A DNA stretch of 64,000 nucleotides. Source: Corylus avellana. Its lineage: Eukaryota; Streptophyta; Magnoliopsida; Fagales; Betulaceae. Of this stretch, positions 12,861 through 23,565 are shown piece after piece. Numbering within the stretch: position 1 is the first letter of the stretch; each line of letters begins with the position of its first letter. A program made the translations under genes and the position numbers. The DNA lies in the NCBI RefSeq assembly GCF_901000735.1, contig NC_081550.1, positions 2,128,669 to 2,192,668 of the forward strand. The letters run 5' to 3'. The notes beneath the pieces were generated by a model. The model did no database searches. It was not told where the DNA came from and saw only the letters and a list, made by a program, of their open reading frames with translations.

Positions 12861-14061
12861 ATATATATATATATATATATATTATTTGCTCCCCAAAATT
12901 TTTTTGTTTGATCCTTTTATTTTGTTTCATTTTTTCCATGCACCCCAAGAGATAATTAGCTCAAGATGTGAATGCCTTGGGTCAATTGTTAGAAAGTCAT
13001 TGGGCAAGTTGCAGACAAATTAAATTACCTGATCTCAGCTGCCTAGGCATTGTGTTGAATATATAGCTAGCTAGCTAGGTCAACGGTAATTCTAATTGCT
13101 TCTGCAATTAATTTTAGGAAAGTTTATGGTTATTTGAATAGAAATAATGATTGGTTGGTTTTATTTACTTAAAAAACTAGACACAATGATTAAAAATTAT
13201 TGACAACTTATTGTATCCAGTTCAACAGATTTGGAACTTAATCCACCCGGCCCAGTTCTAACCTAGACTTAATTAATACAAAAATTCAACCTAAACATCA
13301 AAACTAAACAGGATTTCGTGTCTAAAGAAAATGGACGTCACAGATAATAACAGGGACCTTGAAAGGAACTCGATCTATGGGCTCCTTGCTCGGACAAAGA
13401 GAGTCCCGTCTTATAGAAAAAAAAGGAGTTAAGAGTAATAACACAAATTGCAGGGACCTCAATCCGAAATTAGTCTACATGTATGCTTGAAAAGACATTT
13501 CTAGTTCTGGCTATATAGAACCTGCATCCAAGTTCACTAAAAATAGTGTTAAGTAATATTTGGCCAATCAAAATCTTGCACCGACGCTTAATTTGGTCAA
13601 CTAAAATAAAAATTATAAATAAAATGGCCACCTAACACACACCCATATAGTCCTCCATTGTGCATGAGGACTACGTTCAAGTTTTTATTGAAGAAGTTAA
13701 CGTATGAATAATGAAGGGACCAAGTCTTTGTGATTATAAAAAGGAAGAAAAACTGCAGCTTCGTCTGAAAACAACGTGCTTTAAATATTAATCTTTGACA
13801 AATTAAACAGTGTTTGATCCAGCCATGCAGCACCTAATTACCTACTCTTAATTTCTATCCTGATCGATCATTTTGTTCATGAAAACGAAATTTCTCTACT
13901 GAAAAAAAAATCATTTGGAGTTAACTACTTGTTGATTTGTTTAATTATATGAAAAGATAGACGAAAGCATTGTGAGATTTGGAAATCATTCGAAAAATTA
14001 TACAGCCTGTTATAGGGATTAAATAACAGACATCATTTTCAATGATTAGTGTTGAGTTCAC

Positions 14062-14069
14062 TATATAAA
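14062..14069 (+). promoter_or_regulatory. TATA box of extensin gene
   Basis: TATATAAA within CACTATATAAAGGGTT, about 78 bp before the ATG at 14147. The same motif and spacing occur before the extensin starts at 44190 and 23480. Confidence 0.8.
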
Positions 14070-14146
14070 GGGTTTGCACCCATCGTTACTTTGCAAGTCT
14101 AACTCTAAGAACTCATCTTTCTCCTTTAGAGCTCAAGTGTTAAGAG

Positions 14147-14703
14147 ATGGGTACCTCGGGAAACCGAGGCTGTTGGCCGCAACTGATATCAGTAATAGCT
14201 TTTTGCCTCTTAGCCACTACTGTGGTGGCCAATGAGCCTTACTTTTATGCCTCACCACCACCACCTTACGTTTACAAGTCACCGCCCCCACCATCACCGT
14301 CACCACCTCCTCCATATGTTTACAAGTCACCTCCTCCTCCATCGCCATCTCATCAACCACCTTACGTTTACAAGTCACCACCCCCACCATCACCATCACC
14401 ACCTCCTCCATATGTTTACAAGTCGCCTCCACCTCCATCTCATTCCCCGCCACCTCCTTACATCTATAAATCACCACCTCCCCCATCACCATCACCTCCT
14501 CCTCCATATGTCTACAAGTCGCCTCCACCTCCATCTCATTCCCCGCCACCTCCTTACATCTATAAATCACCACCTCCCCCATCACCGTCACCTCCTCCTC
14601 CATATGTCTACAAGTCGCCTCCACCTCCATCACATTCCCCGCCACCTCCTTACATCTATAAATCACCACCTCCCCCATCACCGTCACCTCCTCCTCCATA
14701 TGT
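14147..14703 (+). CDS. Extensin (SPPPP/YVYK type), 3' end lost in gap
   Basis: Encodes a secreted hydroxyproline-rich cell-wall structural protein. Residues 1-29 (MGTSGNRG then a hydrophobic stretch ending TVVANE) form a signal peptide. The rest is a near-perfect repeat of [16 protein letters not shown] and [16 protein letters not shown] units. SPPPP serines and hydroxylated prolines would be arabinosylated. The Y-x-Y tyrosines are the known site of intramolecular isodityrosine and intermolecular crosslinks. The frame is open for 185 codons and runs into the 14704 gap with no stop, so the C-terminus is missing. Repeat units are multiples of 3 bases, which keeps other frames open too; those are not genes. 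The start is supported by the TATA box and by identity with the copy at 23480. Confidence 0.9.
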
Positions 14704-14723
14704 NNNNNNNNNNNNNNNNNNNN
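14704..14723. other. Assembly gap (20 N)
   Basis: Breaks the extensin coding sequence. Unrelated transposon DNA follows, so the gap is a misjoin or hides much more than 20 bases. Confidence 0.99.
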
Positions 14724-14804
14724 ATAAGCCCAAACCCATTACCTGCTAATTTCGTGTCGTGTTCGTGTCGGATTCGCGGGTCGTGTCCAAATTGCCGGCC
14801 CTAG
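14724..14804. mobile_element. Terminal fragment of a hAT element inserted in Copia
   Basis: The sequence ends AATTGCCGGCCCTAG after CGTGTCGTG and CGCGGGTCGTG motifs. This is the mirror image of the family end at 8686. Copia RNase H coding sequence resumes directly after it. The other end lies in or beyond the gap. Confidence 0.6.
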
Positions 14805-15015
14805 CTGCTAATCCTGTTTACCATGAACATACGAAGCATATTGAGGTAGACTGTCATTCTATTCGGGAAGCCTTGGACACTCGTGTTATCTCTCTTCCAC
14901 ATGTTTCCACGGATCTCCAGATAGCTGACGTCTTCACGAAGGCTATGACACGACAACGTCATCAGTTTCTTGTGGGCAAATTGATGCTTCTTGATCGACC
15001 AGCATCAATTTGAGG
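14805..15015 (+). pseudogene. Copia retrotransposon RNase H C-terminus
   Basis: The frame gives NPVYHEHTKHIEVDCH, ADVFTKAM and a stop after RPASI. These are hallmark residues of the end of Copia (Ty1) polyprotein, where HTKHIEVDCH and DVFTK lie in and after RNase H. Everything upstream is lost to the hAT fragment and gap, so this is a 5'-truncated remnant. Confidence 0.85.
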
Positions 15016-15020
15016 GGGGA

Positions 15021-15249
15021 TGTCAATCAGATACGGTCCATATATATATTTAGCCATAATTAGTCTTTCTAGTTATGGCATGTTCTTGTATTATAGCTAT
15101 AGTATATTGTAATTAATAGATAGATTTTAGTTGCCTTATTGGTTTTCCTAGATTACTGTAATCACTGAGATACAGCCTGTAATTACCTAGACAATTTTTC
15201 TATATAATACGAGCAACCCTCAATTGAGAGGTATTCAGTACAATTGACA
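15021..15249 (+). mobile_element. Copia 3' LTR
   Basis: A purine tract (GAGGGGGGA) immediately precedes TGTCAATCAG, and the block ends CAATTGACA at 15249. This gives a 229-bp LTR with TGTCAA/TTGACA inverted ends. A TATATAATACG promoter-like motif lies near 15202. Cassandra internal sequence abuts it directly, so the Copia probably inserted into the Cassandra element. Confidence 0.8.
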
Positions 15250-15637
15250 GTCACAATCACCCCGTCTAAGGACCTAGCGTCCCCGCTGGCGACCTTCATG
15301 GGATTAGCCCATTCTTAGCGTCTGTCCCAGCGAGCTCCCGCTAGCGACCTTCATGAGCTTGTGCACGCTTCCCCCATCTTAGGCTGGACAATGGCTTTGA
15401 TACCATTTGTAACACCTCACCTCAATGACACACAATATTGTCCACTTTTGGCTCCCCCAAACTAGATTTCCCAGGAGATCACCCATCCTGATACTACTCT
15501 AGCAGAAGCACACTTAACTGCAGAGTTCTGATGGGATCATGACCATCACGGCTTTAAAACGCGTTGTTGTCATTAAGGGTGTAGTATACATTTAAGCACA
15601 TCCTCATCTCCATACTCAGACGATGTGGGACGTCACA
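15250..15637 (-). mobile_element. Cassandra TRIM: 5' LTR and part of the internal region
   Basis: Read on the minus strand, an LTR runs from TGTGACGTCCCACATCG (15637) to GGTGTTACA (15408), about 230 bp. Two bases later comes TGGTATCAAAGCCATTG (15405-15389), a primer-binding site matching initiator Met-tRNA. About 140 bp of internal sequence follows before the Copia LTR cuts it. The LTR holds a 5S-rRNA-like segment, the defining trait of Cassandra elements. No coding capacity exists, as expected of a TRIM. The 3' LTR is absent. Confidence 0.85.
15468..15550 (-). promoter_or_regulatory. 5S rRNA-derived pol III promoter inside the Cassandra LTR
   Basis: The reverse complement contains CCCATCAGAACTCTGCAG, then AGTTAAGTGTGCTT (box A) and AGGATGGGTGATCTCCTGGG (box C), with the spacing of plant 5S rRNA. 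Several substitutions and the LTR context show it is not a functional 5S gene. Confidence 0.85.
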
Positions 15638-17244
15638 GCATGAGTACAGTCTCCTCTCTTGAACTCTCTACTTAGTTTTCTCTTCAAAATGAGCTTGACT
15701 GACTTACGCATCAGAGCGCCAGCCCCTTCCAGATGACGTCAACCGGGTAGAGAGCGACTTATTGCCAATCTAACCATTCAAAAATCTCCTTCAACAAGAA
15801 TTGTTCTATTTAATATGATCCAAGACTTGAGTCTCACCGGCAAAATTCATGAAAATTGTGGCATACTCAAATGCATGGGGCTTGAATGTTGTAGAAGATG
15901 TGGAAGTGATAAGAGTAATCGAATATGGGAAATATTGCTTCTGCACTTGCCTAAAAATAAATTACAACAAAAAAAAAAATGATACTGCTTGTGTTCAGCC
16001 TTTTTGTAAATGCATTTCTTATTGGTATATCGATTGTATAAATATATTTTACGAATTGATTAGCTGATCTCAAAGATTTATTTATGGAATGATCAAAACA
16101 TTATATGGGATCATACCACAAAGATCCTTAACATAATTTTTGTACCTTAGGGATCCATTTGATACAAATCCATGATAAAAATTAAAACTTTTATTAACTA
16201 TCATATAAATCTAACTGTCGGATTGCACTCACAAGTATCCTATGATTTAAATTAAACCACTAGATCAAATAATCACAACCGTCTAAAAGGTAATGGTCAT
16301 GAACTGATCGCTCCTTCCATAGGATTTGACACTACTTTCCCAAAAGTTTATTTCCGTAGTGAAAGATGAACATCTGAATTAGACAATTTGGCAGCCAAAA
16401 ATGCGGTAATCAATAAAATAAATGTGATAGATGAGTTCTTGCACAATGGGGAAGTTTGTGACACAAATGATGGAGAGTTGACCTGAGGTTCTAACCCAAT
16501 TTCAAACATATGGAAAGGTGAGTCTTGAAACCACGGATTAATCCTCAACTCATTTTAAGGAAAAAGAAATATCAATTGATCTAAACTCATCCATCTGCAC
16601 ACAAATTTTTAGAATATTTCCAACTATCATTGCCAGAATAATATCACAAAAGACTAGTTTTCCTTTGCAAGCAAATGTTTCCCACCAAAAAACATGTCTC
16701 AAAACTGTTTTTACGTTTATGTCACGTCAAGAACACTATTTCAAACCAAAAACAAAAAACACCATCCAAACACATTGACAAATATAGTCGTGCACACGAG
16801 AGAAAAGAAAGCATGATAGATTTCGCCTCTGTAAACATGATATGACCATGAGCAATCACTTGCAAATCAAAATATTGCTTCATCCCACCCAAATTACACT
16901 TGCTAAAGGGTTTCAAAACAAGGCAGAGAATGAAAATTATCATTACCCTGAAACCTAGCTAACAGTAATGTTCAAAGATTCTGCATATATTCCTGTTGGC
17001 CACAGTCCCAAGCGTACAAGTGGATTTAAACTTCCAATTTGGATCTTTCTCTTTAGCACCTAAACTTTGTAGAAACTGTTGGCAAGTCCAAAAATCTATC
17101 CTCTATATACACAAATGTGTAGATTTGCCTGTGTATCTAGAAGCGTGCACAAGTTCTGCAATGGGAGGGTGCAACATTCGACTATTTGCGCTAGCAAATG
17201 TAATATTCATGCACACAGATGTATATGGTAAGGGTAAAAAGAGC
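15638..17244. other. Intergenic DNA with a Gypsy-LTR-like remnant
   Basis: At about 15690-15790, TTGACTTACGCATCAGAGCG is followed by GACGTCAACCGGG-type sequence. This matches a motif common in LTRs of plant Gypsy elements (TTGACTTAGGCATCGGAGTG). The remainder is AT-rich and I see no gene. Confidence 0.4.
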
Positions 17245-19265
17245 TTACAGCGACATGAGGGCACGGAGATCATCTAAACCAATCTCCCTCCTATCCTTTG
17301 GGCCCCTACCTCCAAAAGCTTCCCTTGCAAGTTGCTTCTTCCTCTCCTGCAACTCTACTATCCTCTCTTCGATGCTATTTCGAGCAATCAACCTCACAAT
17401 CTTCACATTCTCCTTCTGCCCAATCCGGTGGACACGATCCATTGCCTGATCCTCAACTGCTGGGTTCCACCATGGCTCCAACAAGTAGACTCTAGAAGCT
17501 GCAGTGAGGTTTATGCCTGTTCCTGAAGCCTTAAGACTTGCAAGCAAAACTGTGGGTCCATCTTGTCCAGGGACACCGAATTCTTCAATTACTTGAGTCC
17601 TTCGCTTTGCATTCATTGACCCATCTAAGCGCAAAATCTTGAAACCAGCAGCTTTTAGGGGCTTTTCAAGTAATAACAACATCTTACGGAACTGTGAAAA
17701 TACTACTGATTTTGTAGCTGGGTTTTGATCCCTAGACTCTATGAGAAATTTTAGAAGAGCAGAGACTTTGGAAGATGTGGTTGTTTTTGAAGAGGGTACT
17801 CCAGTGTCATCATTATCAGAAGTTTCCGGAGGGGCTGAGAACAGGTCACACTGTGTCAAAGGACCCCGACAAAGGGGGCAGCGGGGTTTGTGATGTAGGG
17901 TTTTCAAAATACAGGCTTGGCAAAAAATATGGGCACAACGTGTAATAATAATATTAGTTGGTGGTGAAATGCATATTGGACAGTCAAAATCTTCACCATC
18001 TTGCAGCACCTCAACCATCTTTTTCAGCAACTCCGGATTATTGGATACATCTGCTTATAATCAATATATAAGTTGTAAGTACAAAATAAACACACCAGGT
18101 GAAGACAATGGTAGCGTTTGTAATGTGCATGAGATAATGACAACTCAATGACACAAGTATAAAATCCTTTAGAAAAAACCAAACCACTTTAAAAAGTGTT
18201 GGAATACAAGTGCAACATTTCACAAAAAAATTTCTCTTATTGATCACCCAAATTGTGCAGCCTCTGTTTGCAAACTGGCAATTAAAGAACCCACAAGGTC
18301 ATACTTCCCATGACACATTATGATATCTCTTTCATGTTATGATAATTCTTATATTTTGAATAAATTTGTTACCATACCCTTCAAAGGCTTGCCTAGAATA
18401 ATGCAGGGCTCACTTCCAAATATTTTTGTAACATTTTGTCATTTATGGTGTTTGAGCTTTGCACTCAAATTCCTTACATTTTGTACTTCAGATATGAAAA
18501 ATAATATATACAACACTGGTCTTATCATACCTCCAGGCTGTTAACCTTTTCTTTCTTCTTTTGCTAGTTTTCTAAGCTGTTAGCATTTAAATCTATCACA
18601 CAATAAATTTAGGCAGCGCAGTCTTTAATAAACCCTTCAGATGCCTTGTTATGAAAGCAACAGACCACCATCTTCTCTTCAGAATTCTTCTATAATATAA
18701 GTTGAAAAGCTCTAGTAATATCTCTAAAGAAAAATACCACCTCTATTGCAAAAAGGAGACAACAGAAATCGCAACACCCAAAGGACTTCTGAAAATGTAG
18801 ACTAGAGTATGAGATGGCAGATAAAAAACAGCAAAGATAGAACTATCTAGGAATAGTAGTATAAGGGTTTCATGGAATCTAAGCAACAAAATTGCGGTAA
18901 CTTAAAAAAATAAATTGAAAAAAAAAAAAAAAGTAGGAGAAGAATAAATGAACTAATTTGCATTTCCCCCGGTACCTTCAATATTCTGAGAAGGGAGTAG
19001 TGATTTGAGATCTGAAGGGCACAAGGCCAAATCAATACATATCTGGCGAAGTCGGAGGAGTATACTTAGTACAGCTGAGTAGTTGCGCATCATATTACCA
19101 GCATTGATATAATACCGGAAAGCACTCTTAGCTTCCCCTTCCATCTTATCATACAGTTCACGTTCTTCTCTAGAAAGTTCCACATAACAAGTCTCTATAA
19201 TTTTAGGTGGCAACCCAATCAATCCCTTTTCTTTTGTTCTTCGCAAAGAAATAGTTGCCATTAGA
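17245..19265 (-). CDS. SMARCA3-like SNF2/RING helicase, last two exons only
   Basis: Exons 19265-18976 and 18050-17245 join in frame at an Asp codon and end in TAA at 17247-17245. The first encodes the end of the SNF2 ATPase N-lobe (LMATISLRRTKEKGLIGLPP). The second holds a C3HC4 RING (CPIC, CAHIFCQAC, CPLC) and the helicase C-lobe with SVVFSQFRKML, LRLDGSMNAKRRTQVIEEF, LKASGTGINLTAA, WWNPAVEDQAMDRVHRIGQ. Known relatives (HLTF/RAD5 type; Arabidopsis SMARCA3-like At5g05130) remodel chromatin or act in DNA-damage tolerance as ubiquitin ligases. The ATP-binding half (Walker A, DEAH box) and HIRAN region are missing. An intact AG acceptor precedes 19265, so more exons existed upstream. They may lie beyond the LINE and the 23072 gap, or this may be a truncated copy. 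Confidence 0.9.
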
Positions 19266-20726
19266 ACCTGAAATTGTATTAAGTTGCATTATAGCCAATT
19301 TGCATTAGAAAATTACATACAGATGAATCAATCACACAAAACAAAACACATAATGCAATCAAAAAGCAGAAATGGATGCAATTTAATTAATTACCAGTAA
19401 CTGAAAAACACTTTTAAGGAAAAAGTATAAAGAAATCATTCTCTAAATAGAAGCTCTAAAACCTTTTTGTTATCTTTTAACAAACCTAATAGGTTTCTTA
19501 TTAATCCATGATATCAACTTCATGTTACTAACTAGATCTCTTTATTTTTCCAATGGAATCAATTTGCTCTCCTCCAAACCAGTAGCTAGTTATATATATA
19601 CAATTCAAAAACTTATCTGTTAAAACCTAGTTTGTGCATTGCATGGTTTACATATAAAGTTCAGACTTTTTACTGCCTCAAACATCAAAAAGGTCTTCTG
19701 GTTTATCAACATCCTAAAATAAACACCTGATGTGTCGCACAAAATTATGCTTGTAAGAACTACCCCTAGGCCTTCGCTTAGGGGGTAAAGCATGTTCTTT
19801 GATTGAATAGGTCTTTCGATAAAAGTCCTACAAGTCAATACAAATTAAAAAATTAAAAAAAGAAAAAAAAACATATTGGTAAATAAATTATTCACTCTAC
19901 AAGTGTCTTCAATCTTCTTTTTTCAGGCAGGCAGCTCTAGAAAAAGGTTTAAACTCAAAATAGTGCGACTACTAAAACATACTGCTTCCGGCAGAAGAAA
20001 AATGTTCTCTAGATACAAATATAGCAATAATTCATCAACAGTATGCAACAAATCTATCAATGGTTTTCGGATCAGCTTTATAATAACCCCTTTGAATATT
20101 TAACCATATGAGAAAATACCTTTCATAAAAAAACATACTTGTAAAGTAGACTAAATCCTTAGCTAAGTTTAACTTTCTTTCTTAGTTAAGGTTGCTAGAG
20201 CACACCCTGCAGCTCTAGTACACAGCCACCCAAGCAAGTCTATTGCCAAAACCAAAACCCCATAATTACATAGATTAATTGCTCATTATAAATTTCTAAC
20301 AAAATAAAAATTTGACAGAAGAAACTGTTTCATGTTTTCCTAGTTGCCTCCCACTCTTGGTGATGAAAGAAAAGTTCATGAACAACTCGTCCAATAATGA
20401 CCTGAACTTCTAGCAAGATACTATCATGAGTTAAAAAAAGTGGATACTTGGTTCAATTTTGTATACAAATATATCCAATACTAATGTTGAAGTCATTAAA
20501 ATTGCAACAAGGTGGCTTGTAAATTTTTGAACTTCTATAGTGCAATAGGATAGATAGATTTCATAGTCTATGGTCAATAAGCCTAATACTTACACTCAAC
20601 TACTTAAACACATCTCCTTGCATCCCACTAAGATTTCTTTCATCCCATTTCAATCTATCACAAAATATATGTCAATTTAAATGTATTCTCTCTTTATTTG
20701 CAAAACAAACCCTGCGTCCAACTATT
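19266..20726. other. Non-coding DNA upstream of the helicase exons
   Basis: AT-rich, no coding exon recognised. If the helicase gene is real and longer, this is intron. Confidence 0.5.
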
Positions 20727-23071
20727 ATTATTATTATTTTTTTTAAGTAATCGAGATATCATTAAAATCGTAAAGCAAAGCCAAGTATACAAGAGAAACA
20801 CCTAACTAAAAGGGGAAAAAAGAACAACAAAATCATGAAAACTAAGCATCAAAGGAGATACAAACACAAATATCCAAAGATAAAGAGTATTAAAGCAAAA
20901 GGACTTAAACTCCACCAACATCTTCTTGCGACCTTCGAAACTTCTATCATTTATTTCCTTCCAAAGAAAGGCAAGAGGACACCATCTTACACACAACAAT
21001 ACTCTTAGTGCTAACAACAGTCCACCAACAAGAAAATAAGTCAACTATTCGTCTAGGCCTAACCCAATACAGCCCAAAACGATTGAAAAATAAAACATTC
21101 CATAAGGTACAAGTAATCTCACAATGGAGAAGAAAATGGTCAACAGACTTCCCATTCCTCTTGCACATACAACACGTGACCCATCAACCAAAATGACATA
21201 CTGCTTCCTAAGGTTGTCCATTACCTAAGTCTGTCAACCAAGCAAATAAAGCCGCTCTCAAAGGGACCTTAGTCTACCAAATAATTGGGTTGCGCCCCAC
21301 TACGCTTTGAATGAATATACATTACTTATCCAAAAAAAAAAAAAAAAAAAAAACTTCCAAGAGAAAGGAATGGCATCATTACAAACAATGATACAGTAGA
21401 AGGATTTAACATCAAACAAACCTCTTTTGGAAGAGGCCCACCAAAGCTTGTCTTCACCTTTCCATCTCACTCTAATTAATATAACAAATTGAAGAATGAG
21501 GCAAAGACATTCACTTCCCAATCATGAGCCACTCTAGCAAAATTTACATTCTATTGATTGAAGTCACTAGAAAGCTCAAAGTGAGCCACTATAGAAGTAT
21601 CCTTCGTGCAACCAATACCATATAAATCTAGAAAGGCTTCCTTTAGGGCCTTATTCCCACACCACAAATCATGCCAGAATCTAACCTTGGAGCCATCTCC
21701 CACCCCATATATAGTATGACTTGAAAACATCCCCCAACCCCGCTTGATATTCTTCCATAACCCCACCCCATACGACCCAAGAGGCTCATTAAAACACCAT
21801 CCACCCCACAAACTACCAAATTTAGAATCCATCACAACTCTCCACCAAGCCTCTCTCCCATATGCACATAGAGTCATAGCCATTTTCCTAAAAGAGCACA
21901 ATTGAATATTAGCAAGTTCTGAACCCACAATTCTCCTTGGAGATTGGAGAACCAACCTAGGGCCAACTTACTAGGTGAAATTTGAACTCTTTGCTTAACC
22001 TACCCCATAAGAAATCTCGATGAAGCTTCTCAATGTGCTTTGCAATGCCCACTAGGAGAGGAAAGAAAGACATGAAATATGTAGGCAAATTGAAAAGTGT
22101 GTTCTTTACAAGGGTAACCATACCACCCTTAGAAAGTATATCATTTTGCAACTAGCCAACCAACGCTCTATCTTTTAAATAACACTGCCCCAAATAGACT
22201 TGCCCTTATAGAAGGGCCCCAACGGAAGTCCAAATACTTCAAAGGCAAAGAAGAGACCCCACAACCCAAAATGCCGGCCAACCCATCCAAATTATCAACA
22301 TTACTCATAGGAACCAATTATGACTTAGATTAATCTTCAAATCGGAGACAGCTTCGAAGCATAACAAACAAGCAAATAGATAGAGTAGGTGGTTACGATG
22401 GGCCCCACAAAAAACCAAGTGTCATATGGAAACAAGTATGAAATGTTAACCACACCAAAGTGCCACGACCCCATAGAAAAGTCTAAGAGAAAACCCCTAT
22501 TAACAATAGCAGAAAGCATTCTACTTAAGGCCTCCATAATAATAACAAAGAGAAGATTCCTTGTCTCAAACCACAGGAGATATTGAAGAAACTAGACGGA
22601 TTGCCATTCACCAAAAAAAAAAAAAAAGGCAACAAAAAAATTCAATGTGCTATCCAAGATCGTCATTTCTCCTCAAAATCACACCTGCTCAACAAGTAAA
22701 GTAAGAAATCCCAATTGATATGATCATAGGCCTTTTTAATATCCAGTTTACAAAGCACCCCTGGCTCACCAGATCTGATTTTACTATCCAGACATTCATT
22801 TGCCATGAGAAATGAATCAAGGAATTGCATACCTTTAACAAAAGCATTATTGGGCTTCAAAATAATCTTTTCCATAATCCTTCTCAACTTATTGGCCAGG
22901 ACTTTGGCAATAATATTATGAACTCCATTCGCAAGACTAATAGGCCGAAAGTCCTTAAGATCAATAGCCCCGGATTTCTTCAAAATGAGAGCAATGAAGG
23001 TGGCATAAAGACTAGCAGCCCTCTCCTTGACTCTACTGACTCTACCGCGGCAAACACTACCATTGTTCGCA
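20727..23071 (-). pseudogene. L1-type LINE remnant (reverse transcriptase to zinc-binding region)
   Basis: On the minus strand, broken frames give reverse-transcriptase motifs (LYATFIALILKKSG, LKDFRPISLANG, IIAKVLANKLR, LDIKKAYDHINWDFLLYLL). Then follow SKGGMVTLVKNTLFNLPTYF, the RVT-associated region (WKNIKRGW, VGDGSKVRFWHDLWCG), and the zinc-binding segment (NGKSVDHFLLHCEITCTLWN). Frames shift several times and stops intervene, so it is dead. The 3' end is marked by an A-rich tail (AAAAAAAATAATAATAATAAT-like) at about 20727-20745. The 5' part runs into the gap at 23072. Confidence 0.85.
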
Positions 23072-23091
23072 NNNNNNNNNNNNNNNNNNNN
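23072..23091. other. Assembly gap (20 N)
   Basis: Joins the LINE fragment directly to an extensin coding repeat, an implausible native junction. Confidence 0.99.
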
Positions 23092-23480
23092 GATGGAGGT
23101 GGAGGCGACTTGTAGACATATGGAGGAGGAGGTGATGGTGATGGGGGAGGTGGTGATTTATAGATGTAAGGAGGTGGCGGGGAATGAGATGGAGGTGGAG
23201 GCGACTTGTAAACATATGGAGGAGGTGGTGATGGTGATGGTGGGGGTGGTGACTTATAAACGTAAGGTGGTTGATGAGATGGCGATGGAGGAGGAGGTGA
23301 CTTGTAAACATATGGAGGAGGTGGTGACGGTGATGGTGGGGGCGGTGACTTGTAAACGTAAGGTGGTGGTGGTGAGGCATAAAAGTAAGGCTCATTGGCC
23401 ACCACAGTAGTGGCTAAGAGGCAAAAAGCTATTACTGATATCAGTTGAGGCCAACAGCCTCGGTTTCCCGAGGTACCCAT
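23092..23480 (-). CDS. Extensin, second copy, 3' end lost in gap
   Basis: Same signal peptide (MGTSGNRG ... TVVANE) and same [16 protein letters not shown] repeats as the gene at 14147, over about 129 codons before the gap. Promoter and 5' leader are also shared. It is best read as the other allele of that gene, not as an extra family member. The only differences visible in the coding part are a few base changes. Confidence 0.85.
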
Positions 23481-23557
23481 CTCTTAACACTTGAGCTCTA
23501 AAGGAGAAAGATGAGTTCTTAGAGTTAGACTTGCAAAGTAACGATGGGTGCAAACCC

Positions 23558-23565
23558 TTTATATA
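23558..23565 (-). promoter_or_regulatory. TATA box of the second extensin copy
   Basis: TATATAAA on the minus strand, at the same distance from the ATG as in copy A. Confidence 0.75.

Larger units (their letters stand above)
10182..14533 (+). repeat. Inverted duplication, copy A (matches 23092-27952 reversed)
   Basis: Reading from 10182 rightward reproduces, base for base over long stretches, the reverse complement of 27952 leftward. The match runs through the extensin promoter and into its coding repeat, ending at 14533 opposite 23092. Differences are single-base changes, microsatellite length changes, a tandem-repeat difference near 11159-11510, and a 468-bp hAT insertion present only in copy B. 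Both copies end close to N gaps, which suggests two alleles of one locus placed in opposite orientation, not an ancient duplication. Confidence 0.9.

Noticed and set aside
14217..14804. Long open frames in other frames and on the antisense strand of the extensin repeats (His/Leu-rich and Met/Val/Glu-rich products)
   Set aside because: Repeat units are multiples of three, so all frames stay open together. The SPPPP frame has the signal peptide, TATA box and paralogue support. The same applies at 23027-23410, 44260-45282, 53073-54188 and 59589-60086.
15468..15550. A true 5S rRNA gene
   Set aside because: Several substitutions from the conserved 5S sequence, and it lies inside LTR boundaries with a primer-binding site, so it is Cassandra.
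17245..18030. A free-standing 261-aa RING/helicase protein starting at Met 18030
   Set aside because: That Met is internal to an exon beginning at 18050 and joins in frame to the exon at 19265-18976, matching the order in SMARCA3-like proteins.
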